Assembly: GCF_000275845.1 (NCBI RefSeq) | Contig: NW_006766909.1 | Span: forward strand, 46,605 to 69,017 | From: Dichomitus squalens LYAD-421 SS1 | Lineage: Eukaryota > Basidiomycota > Agaricomycetes > Polyporales > Polyporaceae | Length of the DNA: 22,413 nt | Reading direction: 5' to 3' | Part shown: positions 10,342-20,918 of the stretch, piece after piece | How positions within the stretch are numbered: position 1 is the stretch's first letter | Layout of the letters: every line of letters begins with the position of its first letter | Position numbers and translations under genes: made by a program | The notes under the pieces: model-generated | Told to the model about the DNA's origin: nothing | The model's database searches: none | The model's input: the letters and a program-made list of their open reading frames with translations, nothing else

Positions 10342-10589
10342 GGCACCCGGAAACCGTGCAAATTCCCATGTTTTACAGGTGTAAATCCCGCCCTTCCGAC
10401 CCGCTGTCTAACCGAGGTTTTTCTCCTGTCTGAGACCACGCCAGATTGACCGTGGAAAGCCGTCATCTTGACGCGCTTTTTGCTCGTCCATAAACCGGTG
10501 TTCGACCAGGGTTTTCTGCTCCATTTCCTTGGCCGGACCGCACTATTTCCTCGGTTTTCCCCTGTGGGTTTTGCACAGTCCCGGGCGCC
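10342..10589. mobile_element. Candidate MITE (248 bp) with imperfect terminal inverted repeats
   Basis: The left end reads GGCACCCGGAAACCGTGCAA and the reverse complement of the right end reads GGCGCCCGGGACTGTGCAAA. The arms match over about 25 bp with a few mismatches and one-base gaps (shared blocks CCCGG, GTGCAAA and CCCA). The inside has no coding sequence. A similar end-like sequence, GGCGCCCCCGG followed by AAAACCCCCGG, occurs at 9479, consistent with a repeated family. I could not identify a convincing target-site duplication, and the superfamily is unknown. Confidence 0.4.
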
Positions 10590-10636
10590 ATAGTGTGTGA
10601 TATCACGAAGAAAGCCAGGCAGCACAGCACACTGAT

Positions 10637-10681
10637 AATGCTGTCATCTTTCGACTGCGGCGATCACATGATGACAGCATT
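10637..10681. repeat. 12-bp perfect inverted repeat (hairpin)
   Basis: AATGCTGTCATC at 10637-10648 is repeated exactly in inverted orientation as GATGACAGCATT at 10670-10681, with a 21-nt spacer. It lies about 500 bp downstream of the PWP2 stop. It could be a stem-loop or a palindromic protein site; nothing shows which. Confidence 0.5.
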
Positions 10682-11163
10682 TGTGCTGCGCGCATAGCGC
10701 GGCATCGATCACAAAGTTGGCCATACTTGATACACTCTCGAGCACACAGTAGCGACCGGTCTGTAGCCGAGATGAATGTTTGTCTAACAACTGGGTGGCG
10801 CCAACCCACGACGAAAGTATGACTCCAGCTGAAAATGAAAATGTCTAGCCAGTCATTGCACGCACCGGACAACCGCCGTGTCTGTGTGCTAGAGAGAAGA
10901 TGATAGGACTGCCGAACCAGATTGCAGGGAATCGAGGCCGCGTGCACGTACGGGAGCCAGATTGTCATCAGCTGTGCTAGTGCAGAGTGATATGTAGCAA
11001 ACGTTGAATGATAAATCAACAACTCTTCACAATAGCAGCACCTCCTCTGTCATACACCATGCCATACACTACTTTTACGACCTGCAGCGCGGAGTAGGCA
11101 TCGTGCAAGCATCGCGCATCGACAAGCAGCTCACCCATTCCGCCGATGATGAGCTCTATAATT
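10682..11163. other. 3' flank of PWP2
   Basis: Downstream region of PWP2. A minus-strand frame without stops covers most of 10603-11022, but it has no recognisable family, no conserved start and no supported introns; an open frame of that length is expected by chance in a window this size. I see nothing else. Confidence 0.4.
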
Positions 11164-14100
11164 TCAGAAAGCGCTGATAGCATGTCCGCTCGACTCGTCC
11201 ATCTCCACGTCCGCGTCCTTGCCCTGCTTCACCTTCAACTGGTCAAGCAGGTAGGCCAGCGTCGAGCTATTGTCCGAACATCTATGAAGTGAATCTTCGG
11301 TGAGCCGCTGCATCCATCACAGTAGCGCAACTCAGAGTACTTACAGTCGCGAAATAAGCTCCTCAAAGTCTCCTAGCCCCTTCTGCAGCGCCCTCAGCAC
11401 GCTCGCGTACTCCCCTGACCGATCCCTCAAATGCCGCCCATGCGCCCCAAGCAACGCGCTCGTCCACAGCAAGTCGAACTCCACATGCGGGCTGCGCTCC
11501 ATATGCTCCGCTACGAACCGTAGCAGCGGCCCGACGTACACGATCGGCAGGCTACGTACGAGCAGCCGGATGTCCGCGCGGGGCACGGCCTCGTACACTG
11601 TCTGTACGAGCGGCTTCTCGTTCAGGCGGAACGCCATGACAAGCGCCTTCAGGTACTCGCGCTGCGCAAGCGTCGCGAGGAGCGACTGCGGCGTCAAATC
11701 GAGGTCGAGGTCGAACGGGTCGAATGCGATAGACTCGTCGACGGAGTAAATCAGGAGGCCCTCAGTCGACGCTGCAGCCCACGCGCGGCCTGTGGGTGAG
11801 AAGCGCACGCATTTCGTCCTCGCCTCTTGTCGATACCGACGCTTCGACATGTCGCCGTGCTGCGCGCCTGGCAACGCAGTATCCATCCGGTCTTCGAGGT
11901 CGCTCTCGTCGCCGCGGTCGTCGATCAGGTCGATGTTGCCGGCCTCGGTGAGCTTGCGGCTGTCGAGGAACTCCTCGGTGCCGTCCAGGCTCAGGTTCTG
12001 CGAGATCTGGAACTTCTTCACCATGACCCCTTCGCGCACGTCGTAGATCACGACATACTTGCTGTTCCCGCCCGCGATGATGCATTGCCCGTCCGCGGTG
12101 TACGCGAGGCTGTTGAAGGACTTCCCAGAAGCACTGTTGGCCGCCGTGACCCGATCGTCCGCCTTCCGTCCTCCGGATATATCGCGTCGACCGTCAATGA
12201 GATTCGTCTGCTTGCCAAGGTCGACGTCGAAGAACATGACCTGGCCGTCAAGGCTGGAGGCGGCAAGCTCCTTCCCATCAGGCCGGAACGCGACCGCGAG
12301 CACGTCCGCGCTCAGCTGGAAGGGCTCCACCGCGTGCGAACGCCCAAAGACCGTCCATACCCGCACACTCTTGTCCCAGGAGCCAGACGCGAGCAAGTTG
12401 CCAGTAGGGGAAAACGCTAGCGAGCTGACAGGGCCTTCATGCCCGGTTAGGATGTCGAGCAGCTTGCCAGTCTGGACCGACCACAAGAAGACCTCGAACG
12501 AGTCTGTCGAACCCGCAGCAACTACCTCGCCGCTCGGGTCTACCGCAAGGCACGAGAACTGGACCGGCGTGGGCGATGTGAAGGTACGGAAGTTGCGATA
12601 ACGAATGAGATCGAACGCACGTACGGTGCCATCGAGAGACGCTGTGAAGAGGACTTGGCCCTGTTTGGTAAACTCCACGGCGGAGACGGCAGCAGAGTGC
12701 TCAGAGAAGGTAACGAAGCAGAACCCGGACGTCGTATTCCAAACCTTCACCTTGCCGTCATCGCCTCCGGAGGCTATGTACTGGCCATCGGGTGAGTACG
12801 CGAGCGTGTTCATGTCGAAGAAATGACCCTGCTGCTTGAGCACGTACGACTCGGACTGCCACTCCCACACAAGCAGCTGTCCAAGCTTCTTCGCGCCAAA
12901 CGCGAGCCACTCGCCTGAAGGATTGATCGCGACCGACGAGATTTTCTCCTGCGATATGCTGAGGGTGTGGATGTTCGAAAACGAAGGCATCTCCCACAAG
13001 CCGAAAACACCAGTGGAGAACCCGACGACTAGAAGGTTTGAAGCACGATGGTAGGTGCTGCACACGACCTTTGTGCCGCCGGGCTGGTTGAAGTAATGAC
13101 GCTTATGTACGCCCCATCGCGTGTTGGCGATCTCGTTGTAGAGCGCGCCGGTGCCGTTCGACGTCGATGCAATGGGCAAGTCGTCGTCGTCGTCTGCGTC
13201 TGATTCGTCCGAAGCCGCTTCTCTGGGCTTGGCCCTCCAGGTGAAAACTGCGCCATCTCGGCTGACGGTGTATATCTTCACATTGAGCAGGATTAGATGA
13301 GAAACTAGACGTCGAATTCGTATGCTCCTCACCGTTTTCGCATCGCTAGAAAAGTACGCGTTCAAGACTGCGTCCTTGTGTCCTGCAAACGTCTTCGGCC
13401 GGAAACCTTCCAGGGGATCGAGCGTGAACAGCCGTGCGGTCATGTCGCGGGACGTAGTGATGAAACATCTGCTCTCCTTAGTAAGACGCGGGTGTGCCCC
13501 AGAGGAAGCTGGCAAGTACGTACTTCGAGTCCGGAGACCACTCGATGCTCAACACCTCGTCATGGTGGCCAGTATACGTCCTGTGAAGGTTGAACGGGGC
13601 AAACTCCCGGATGAGGTGGTTGGGCGTGCGCCAGACTTGAACGTGGGTGTCATGAGAGACGGCGATATATCTGGGGCACCCTGCTGTTAGACGGGCGTCC
13701 ACCCGATGAAGAGGGTTGCGTACCCACTTTCCGTCTGGCGAAAACTTCAGCGCTTTGACAGCCTTGTGAAAGTTGAAATGATGAAGGACGACACCCCTTT
13801 TGAAGTTGACCAGCAACGCGCGACCGTCTACGTTTTCGGTCTGAAGGATCGTCCAGAAACCGGCAAGAACTACATACCGTCGTCGATGCTTAGCAGGACA
13901 TTCGCATCCGGACTCAGAGCGATAGCGGCGATGTTCTTGCGGTTCTCGAAGGGAAACGTATGTGACTTGTTGCTACACAAGATGAGAACGGAGAATGCTT
14001 CTTTGCGGGCAATGTACTCACTTGACGAGGTCGAACACGGACACACGGTTGCCCACCGGGCTCAACACTGAGTTTCCGTCTGGCGTAAAAATGATGTTTC

Positions 14101-14207
14101 CCTGCCTGTACACTGTCCCACAGAGATTGGAGAACTGACGGGTTAAGCGTTGGGAATGAGCGTCAAACGAGAGGACAACGTGGAGTCACCTTGTAGTTCG
14201 CCTTCAT
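11164..14207 (-). CDS. PWP2: Periodic tryptophan protein 2 (PWP2/UTP1), U3 snoRNP component
   Basis: PWP2 is a core subunit of the UtpB complex, which binds the 5' external transcribed spacer and U3 snoRNA in the nucleolar small-subunit processome and is needed for 18S rRNA maturation. Exons 14207-14190, 14134-14022, 13972-13878, 13827-13728, 13670-13524, 13468-13333, 13275-11345 and 11281-11164 join in phase to 885 residues, close to the roughly 920 of the yeast and human proteins. The start is the family MKANYKFSNLCGTVYRQGN. Two WD40 propellers follow, with strongly conserved LGQLLVWEWQSESYVLKQQG and SPDGQYI...GGDDGKVKVWNT blocks. An acidic linker (EAASDESDADDDDD) lies near residues 220-235. 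A Utp12-type helical domain covers about 725-840. Six introns crowd the first 610 coding bases; the seventh precedes the last 39 codons. No TATA box is evident, as expected for a housekeeping gene. Confidence 0.96.
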
Positions 14208-14369
14208 GACAAGCCCTCCTCGCACGATATTCGTTGTTTGGTCGGATTCCAAAGTCTGGTCGAAATGGAAGTACCCAGAGAGACGAGGAAGATATGGAGG
14301 TAGCAATTGGACTGCCGGACTGGAAGTTAAAAGGACGAAAGACGTTGCTACATTGGCGCCCGCAAATTA
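14208..14369. other. Promoter-side flank of PWP2
   Basis: Only about 160 bp separate the PWP2 ATG from the first inverted-repeat copy. I see no TATA or CCAAT box on the minus strand, so the PWP2 promoter probably extends into, or is bounded by, the repeat. Confidence 0.35.
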
Positions 14370-14576
14370 CAGTGGTTTTTCAATTGACTTGTCGTTTGAG
14401 CGCCGACGCGATTGCGCCGCTACAGATGCGTCCCTTGGGGACCTTCGACCGACAATATCTCCTCTTCTCCTCCTCAAGATCACTCGCTTCTTCCAATCAA
14501 TCACGCCTGGAGCATATCTGTACACGTTGATTCCAGTTGTGTTGCTAGATGTACCACCCATATCGCGCCAGCCCCG
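14370..14576 (+). repeat. Inverted dispersed repeat, copy 1
   Basis: About 207 bp that recur in opposite orientation at 15395-15619 with roughly 93% identity by eye. Long exact blocks are shared, for example CGCCGCTACAGATGCGTCCC, AATATCTCCTCTTCTCCTCC and TTGATTCCAGTTGTGTTGCT. Relative to copy 2 it lacks six bases next to GGGGACC. It has no clear coding capacity. It may be a piece of a transposable element or a pair of terminal repeats. Confidence 0.8.
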
Positions 14577-15394
14577 TCTCGCATCTCGCTCACTGGGTCC
14601 TTCTCTAAGCGCCCCCTTTGGCACGTTGGACGGCGATATCTCCTCAACGATGCAACATATTGACGTCGATTCTTCATTGTCTAGAAAAGTGTCCAGCAGG
14701 GCATGGCACTGCTCATACTATGAGATATGGCGCGTAGAACATCCAGCCTCCATATCACTATTACTCCTGCAGCAATTTTCCCCTGTCGACCATGCATATT
14801 GTTCCTCATACTACACGGAGAAGCGAAGGAGATGCAGAAGGAGTCACTGGTGGACGTTACAGAGCATGCAGAGTGCAGTAAGTGTTTGAGCCGTACATCT
14901 CCCGTCTTCTATGCAGAGTACATGTACATGTCTGGTATGCTACTCCCCCGGATGTCGCCAAACCACCATCCTTAGGCTCCAAAGCATGTTGTATATTCGT
15001 TTTATATGCCTATGTTCATCTTCAATCACAGATGTCATCAATGGCAGTCGCGTGTAGTTATCCACCACATCAATCGCCCGGCGACCCTTCCTGTCCCCTC
15101 CTGCAGTCCTGAAGTGATGACACATGTTCCCAAATACCCCGCAAGATCACCAGTACTTCCATAGTATATACTACTCACAGACAACACTGTCTACTATCGC
15201 CCAAAGAGAAACCCCCGATGTTGCACCAGACGCGACCTCTCAGCCGCCCCCATGCACAACGTTATCACTACGAGAATCACAATCCTCCTGCATCATTCCC
15301 TGAATAGCACTCAAATTCACCCTTTTCGATGGTTTCCGTAGAAGTACACTGTTCAATGTGTAACAGAGTCTGAATCGAGAGGCGAGTGCACGGG
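14577..15394. other. Spacer between the inverted repeats
   Basis: About 820 bp. I find no transposase, reverse transcriptase or other recognisable coding sequence here, only short frames. If the flanking repeats are element ends, this would be a non-autonomous element. Confidence 0.4.
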
Positions 15395-15619
15395 ATGTAA
15401 TACGGGGTTGGTGCCATATGGGTGGCACATCTAGCAACACAACTGGAATCAACGTGTGCCGATATGCTCCAGGCGTGATTTATTGAAAGAAGCGAGTGAT
15501 CTTGAGGAGGAGAAGAGGAGATATTGTCGGTCGAAGGTCCCGACTCCCCAAGGGACGCATCTGTAGCGGCGCACTCGCGTTGGCGCTCAAACGACAATTC
15601 AATTGAAAACCGCTGTACT
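15395..15619 (-). repeat. Inverted dispersed repeat, copy 2
   Basis: The reverse complement of the copy at 14370-14576, slightly longer because of a six-base insertion (AGTCGG). Similarity fades on the 15395 side within the segment reading CCCGTATTACATCCCG on the minus strand, and ends at about 15619 on the other side. Confidence 0.8.
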
Positions 15620-15943
15620 GACCCGATCGGGCCGAGCTGACCGTCTCCCTGGGTTCGATCCTCATTGCATTGCAGCCAAGCTCTATACCAATCTGAAAAC
15701 GATCACGAAACCGGACTTGTTCATATTCTACAGAACATATGAAAAAAGTCGCTGTGCGACCGGGAGCCATGCCAAGGGCTATAATATACCATGATAGGCT
15801 GTTTCATCAGTACGACCGTGTATTAGCACCTCACGATCATAGCTACAAACACGTTCACGGAAGTGCCAACTCGGAATCATCCCTCCTCCTCAACACACAG
15901 CGAAAAACCACCGAAGTTCTTGCAGTACTCAATTTGACGTTCT
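15620..15943. other. 3' flank of the reductase gene
   Basis: No gene. A GGGTTCGATCC sequence at 15648-15658 resembles a Pol III B box but has no matching acceptor stem or A box at tRNA spacing. Confidence 0.4.
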
Positions 15944-17679
15944 CTACAGCCTCCCCTGTATGCTCTTCAGAGTATCCACTGCGCACTCCCCAAGGGTCCT
16001 GAACTGCTTCAGCTGCAGCACGCACTTCGCCTTGGACGAATCGCAGAAGGCGCCAGGGAACGAAAACGGTGGTGGACTTGGATTCCCAAGCACAAGGCCC
16101 TGCAGGTCTGGGGCCGTCGCGTGCACGGCATCGTCTGTCATAAGGAGTGACCCACATATGAGCTACTGAGGTCAACGGCAAGAGCCGATAAAGGTGCGTA
16201 CACAGGTTCTGGAACGTGTATGCGCCTGCGAAGAGCATCGTGAAAAGAGTCGTTAGTTGGCGTCGAAGATAAAGCGTGAAGAGGGCGAAGGGGGGACCAA
16301 ACACAGTACGCCGCACCTGCATCGAGAATGAACCGCTCATTACCAGCGGCTTCGACCTTCAATGCGGCGACGAACGCATCGGCGACGTCGCGGACGTCGA
16401 CGTAGTCTGACGCATAGATGTTCACTTGGTCGCCGTCGCGCGGAGTCGTGAGGTGTTGGTACATGATCTTAGAGGAGAGGTTGAGGTCATCAAAAGCCTT
16501 CCACTGCCGATGCAACGCAGGGTCTATGTTAGTATTCGTACTGGACCTAACCGAGACCGTCAACGAAGAGACATACGTCGTGGATGACAGGCTGCAAGGC
16601 GAAATGAGCTTATAGCACTTAGCATGATAGTCAAGGACTCAAAGAAAACGCACCCCAAAGATCTGCAAAATGTGTTGGTCAGTAATCTAGAATGTCGTGG
16701 ATCGATGATAGCGCAACATACCCAGGCAGGTACAATACGTGTCGCATCCCATCCAATCTCCTTCTTATGCTCTTCGACAAAGTTGATAACCGCGCGTTCG
16801 GCAAGCACCTTGCTCGCGCGGTAAAGCGCTTGGCCGCCCGCCGCGCTGCCCTTCTCATTGACAAGTGCGAGATCCTTCTCGGCCCAGTCGTCCTATATCG
16901 TACAATCGTGGTGAATTTATAGCCAGCTCGCCCATACACCAGATTGGACGTTGTGTCGCACCTCAGTATATACATGGAACAGATCCTCGTGACCGAGCAT
17001 CGCCTGCGCGGACGACATGTACACAAAACGCTTTACGTTCTTGCTGTGGCGGGATGGTTGAATTAGCACCTGAAGGTCACCAGAGAGGGCGGAGGTAGGA
17101 CCAGCCCATGCGCACCCGTGTCGGAGCGTGCTCTCAAGCAGGTTCAAGACGCTGTCTGTGTTCGGCCCCATGATGTCTGGCCAACAGAGACGACGAGTGA
17201 ATACAGGTGGGAGGAGATGCGCATAGTATGTAGTCTCACCTAAAGCATCCGTGGCGGATAAGTTCGCCACACCGGCCTATCGCATTCGTACGGACAATCA
17301 TAATAAACACCTGAGAAAGAGATGTGATGATACAAAAGGGGATACGCACTACGTGCACCACAGCACTGATCGAGTCGTTGAAAATACCGTGACTATCAAA
17401 GGCATCATGCTGGAAAAAGGGGCGTCAGCAATGCACAATAAGGGGGTAGCAGCGAGCTGAAGAGAGTCTGCGCGCCTTGGCTATGTCAGGGACAATTACA
17501 GACTCAAAGCGGTCGCCGTGGATCTTGAAGAGGTCGGCGACATACGCGGCCTTCTCCTCAGAGCGGACGGCGCCGCGGACGGCGTATCCGTTCTCGAGGA
17601 GGGCGCGTGCGATCCAGGCACCGCTGAAGCCGGACACGCCAGTGACGAAGACAGTTGCGGGAGGCGGCACGGCGGGCAT
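15944..17679 (-). CDS. Extended short-chain dehydrogenase/reductase (DFR/GRE2-like)
   Basis: An NAD(P)-dependent reductase or epimerase of the extended SDR superfamily, cytosolic by lack of a signal peptide. Eleven exons close in frame to 345 residues, the usual family length: 17679-17476, 17409-17353, 17276-17240, 17176-17116, 17043-16962, 16892-16722, 16662-16654, 16591-16577, 16503-16317, 16225-16202 and 16134-15944. The Rossmann dinucleotide motif is TGVSGFSGAW (GxxGxxG, about residues 13-22). SS of FVYMSSAQA and the YRASK catalytic Tyr-Lys pair are present, as is the substrate-side WIFGPVIHD. Exons 7 and 8 are only 9 nt (IFG) and 15 nt (PVIHD). Intron 1 starts with GC (AAG|GCGCGC) rather than GT but has a good branch site and acceptor. 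Relatives include dihydroflavonol, cinnamoyl-CoA and methylglyoxal reductases; the substrate cannot be told from sequence. Confidence 0.9.
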
Positions 17680-18373
17680 TCCGTCGTAGTGGGCAGGGGG
17701 CTATAAACGGTGTATGCAGGACGTTGAATGGTTTGTTACGAAGCGCAGCGAGGTAGCGTTCCCGCCTAAACGCTGCTCAGATACGCAACGGGGAGTATGA
17801 CTCAGGATTGCAATCCTAAGAGACTCCGGGCTTCCTTTGTGTATGCCTCTGATTTCCATCATGCATCAACAGCGACGGGCGGGTGCTGTTCACTGTGGGG
17901 CCTTGAGAGTTCCCAAAATGTGCGTTTTCTGACACGAATAGGTCTGCTCAGACGCGCATCGTGTTTAACAAGCCATCTCATTTGATACGTGCACGACCTC
18001 ACCTGCTTCTAGATAGCGAAGGGGAAAGCAATTCCAAGTGACGGAAGCCTGGGCATCTCAAAAGCTGGGAGAAGCTCGATGAATCTGCGCATAGAAGAGT
18101 GTGTTCAATGTGTCTAGATCCTGCAGCGCATAGTGTAAGTCGTCACAAGTTCTGATCCCACGAATCGGCCCTCGGAACTTGAAGCTTGAAAGCTTGAAGA
18201 CAGACATGGGCGCCTCATCAGGATTCATATCACGTGCCTCGCTGTTGATCTCCTACTTACGAGGCTACGCGGCCACAGCTCATGCATAGGAAAGTTGAAA
18301 CATGCGATGCTTCATTTCATGTCGAGAGGATTGTCAACGAAACCCGTTCCAGAAGTACATTCCCCTCCATCAC
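17680..18373. other. Intergenic between the reductase and DUF6533 gene B
   Basis: It holds the reductase promoter and the 3' flank of DUF6533 gene B. I see no TATA box for the reductase. A short imperfect tandem of CTTGAAG units lies at about 18178-18200. No gene is recognised. Confidence 0.4.
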
Positions 18374-18417
18374 CCAATGACTGGGCATCGCCAATCCACG
18401 CGCGCGGCGGTATATAG
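18374..18417 (+). promoter_or_regulatory. Orphan plus-strand core promoter (CCAAT and TATA)
   Basis: CCAAT occurs at 18374-18378 and 18391-18395, followed by TATATAG at 18411-18417, all on the plus strand and in promoter order. Transcription from here would run antisense into the 3' end of DUF6533 gene B. The first ATG downstream (18571) opens a frame of only about 36 codons. It may drive a non-coding transcript or be chance. Confidence 0.3.
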
Positions 18418-18540
18418 CTTCAAACCAACCAACAGAGCAAGACCGTGGCGTTATACTCATACATTATTCATCCTCTGCAGTTCTGCTAGAATCTCCAATC
18501 CTATATCTTGTTCGCTGCTGCACATAACAGAAGCAGTGGC

Positions 18541-20530
18541 CTAGACGGGTCCCAAGGCTGGTTGGGCCTGAGGATGACGCCGCTCCTCACTGGGACTCCA
18601 GGGACTATATGTCACAGCCCCGAAGACCGCGGCCATCTGTGTCCCTCTCGTCCCACGCAGGGAGAACATCCCGTCTAGCGCTACGCTGTTGTTTGTTGCA
18701 CTCTCGTCCCATGTCGAGTCTGCTGCCTCTTGTAGGTCGAGGATGAAGCGGCACGTCAGGATGACAGCGATCCTATCGAACAGATAAGTCAACAAGCTCG
18801 GAAAGGCTGAGGTCTTCTAGCGGTAGGAAATGGAAACAGGCATCCCTGCTTTGAGGGTTCCTTTCAAATGTCATCTCGGGGTCCGGCTCACGGACCACAT
18901 CGACATGTACATGTCAAGCCTTGAGACCCCAATGGATCCGTCAGAAGGCAGCGGCGGGCGCACGAGACTGCGCAGGGCGATCGTGAGGTCACCCAGGATC
19001 CACAACCTTCAGTATGTGTCAGTCAACGGTGCCTGGCTGAAAGGCGGCTGCCTACAACCAATTGGGCCTATCTCGTGGCACGGTACGGGTGAAAGAAAAC
19101 AGACGTTGCGACTTACACAGAGTTCCACTGAACAGTAGCGTATATCAGCTGTCCAAGAAGTTAGCGAAAGAGTCGATTGCCGGGAGCAGTCCAACGCTTA
19201 CGTCTATTCGCCCGACTAATACCAGCCCTACAAGATTGGTGAAGAAAAGGAGGCTGATTATCCTAGTAGGCTCAGTTCTCGGGCCCTATGCATGACACAA
19301 GAGGCAACACGCTCACAAAAAATAAATCGTTCCTGATACCAACACACTCGTCAACGACCCAAAATCAGCTGTCATTTGAGACACCTGCCTCCAAAGAAGA
19401 GAACTGCAGGCAGCATCGACAGATGACCAAACCTCATCCCTTCGCCCTTCTGTGGCCAAAAGCGCATCCACGTTAGGACAAGCACAATCGCGTCGGCGGC
19501 CAGAGCACACGTTCGCATCGCGATATCGACTGCCACTTGTCATAAGTCTCAAGCGGTATATACGTCGGTGAACATAGAGAAGGAACTCGCGACGTACAGC
19601 TTCAGGGGCATGTTATTACGAGCTGCATGAGTTGAGTCGGGAACAAGCTCACCCAAAATATGATCCGATAGGGGCTTTCGATACGGAGTAATGGCCGGAC
19701 GGTGTGAGATTCGTCCAGCCTCCCCCGGTGAAACTGAGATACTGCCACATCCCAGACATCAGACCTTCCTCAGTCGGTGGAGAAAGGACTATAGGATCTG
19801 CACTCACGAGGGTGGTCATAGGATTCACCATGCCTAGAAGGGCTACTAGTATTGCGGCCCACAGCTTGCTTGGAGAAAGCGCATGGGCTCTGAGCCCTGC
19901 AAACACTGCTGCAAGATGAGCGTCCGGCCACGTACGCGGACGTTCCGTACTGTGCTCACCGATGGTCGTGATGATCATCACGGTTCCAGAAATCACTGAG
20001 AGATAACCCAGAACTGCGTGGCTATACATTTGATTGTATTCAATGAGTGCATATGGACGCGCTCGGGGTGGTGTACCTCTGAAGTCGACATCAGCTTGCC
20101 GCCTGATAAGGATAAGATACGTGTGAGGGTCGCCTCTGACCGCTAACCTTTGCACTCTCCCCGGAAATCGAGGACAGGTCGAGGATCGTCAACAGCATTT
20201 GAAAAATGGACAAGTAGCGGATGATGATGTAGAGCACAGAGGAGCTGGACAGGGGACGGGGCCAGACATATCGTATTTCTCGGTCGAACACCAGCAGCCA
20301 ATCGTAATATATCAAAACTATAGAAGTAGTGTGAGCGCACGATGAACACACTTGAAGGATGATCCGACTCACCGGCGCCCGCAAAGACGTGGTATTCATT
20401 TTCGACTCTGTACGTCGACGAATTGTCAGCTCTGGTGCGCAACGAGCCCTCTGAATACGTCGTGGCGAACCTTAGCTCACCTCGTTTTGCTCATAGCGAT
20501 CATCAGTTCAGTAGCCAGAGAAGAGCTCAT
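18541..20530 (-). CDS. DUF6533 domain membrane protein B
   Basis: Second member of the DUF6533 multi-pass membrane family. The start MSSSLATELMIAMSKTRVEN and the core LIYYDWLLVFDREIRYVW, then SVLYIIIRYLSIF, are diagnostic. Exons 20530-20481, 20407-20373 and 20317-20148 are clear. Later segments follow family order: an exon ending at 19960 that contains VLGYLSVISGTVMIITTIG, exon 19896-19808 (LRAHALSPSKLWAAILVALL), AMRTCALAADAIVLVLTWMR, VLVSGTIYFLIISLLFFTNL and a last exon with RIAVILTCRFILDLQEAA and a hydrophilic tail to the stop at 18541. The junction after 20148 does not close in phase with any single GT-AG pair that keeps the expected length, so the full model is unresolved or the gene is damaged. 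Function is unknown. Confidence 0.72.
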
Positions 20531-20918
20531 CTCAGCAGTTCGAAGTGTTCAACCTGCTCGCAACAATAGTAGTCGCGTGTCTGGCAGCAGAAGGCAATCA
20601 ATACGATGCACATATGTATACGATGGGCATTGAGATCGCAGCCGAGCGTCCTCTCCGTCCGCTTCCACATGTTGAACAAGGAAAGCAAGAAGATCGCTCA
20701 CCAACTGTTGAAATTTCACTTCATGACGCGCGAAGTGCCTGGGAGGGTGCGGATGCCATCCTAACGCCCTATACAGTAGTGTCAGGAAGGCCGTTAGCAC
20801 TAAGTCTGGGCGAGGGAAAACTTCTCACGATGTACAGCGTGAGTCATGCCATGCAGAGCTGAATACTTGTGCTTCTCACCGATCTCGGGAGAAGACTGGT
20901 GAAAAATTGCACCGTGCC
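20531..20918. other. Divergent intergenic region
   Basis: This lies between the start of DUF6533 gene B (minus) and the small plus-strand gene, so it should contain both promoters. A weak ATAC/ATATG AT-rich run lies near 20610-20620. A plus-strand frame here begins at a GTG codon, not an ATG, and is not called. Confidence 0.35.

Noticed and set aside
10603..11022. 139-codon minus-strand open frame
   Set aside because: It has no recognisable family, no conserved start and no intron support; open frames of this length are expected by chance a few times in 22 kb.
11827..12601. Long plus-strand open frames opposite PWP2
   Set aside because: They are shadows of the GC-rich PWP2 coding exon on the minus strand.
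14918..14932. ACATGTACATGT words (also at 18903-18916 and near 1158)
   Set aside because: They are short palindromes, but of common low-complexity type without shared context, so no shared function is supported.
15620..15690. Possible tRNA or SINE head, based on GGGTTCGATCC
   Set aside because: The B-box-like word is present, but the T-stem closes poorly, no complementary acceptor arm occurs about 70 bp upstream, and an A-box-like sequence is only about 20 bp away, too close for a tRNA.
20545..20862. Plus-strand frame with a signal-peptide-like beginning
   Set aside because: It starts with GTG rather than ATG, lies in the divergent promoter region and shows no domain.
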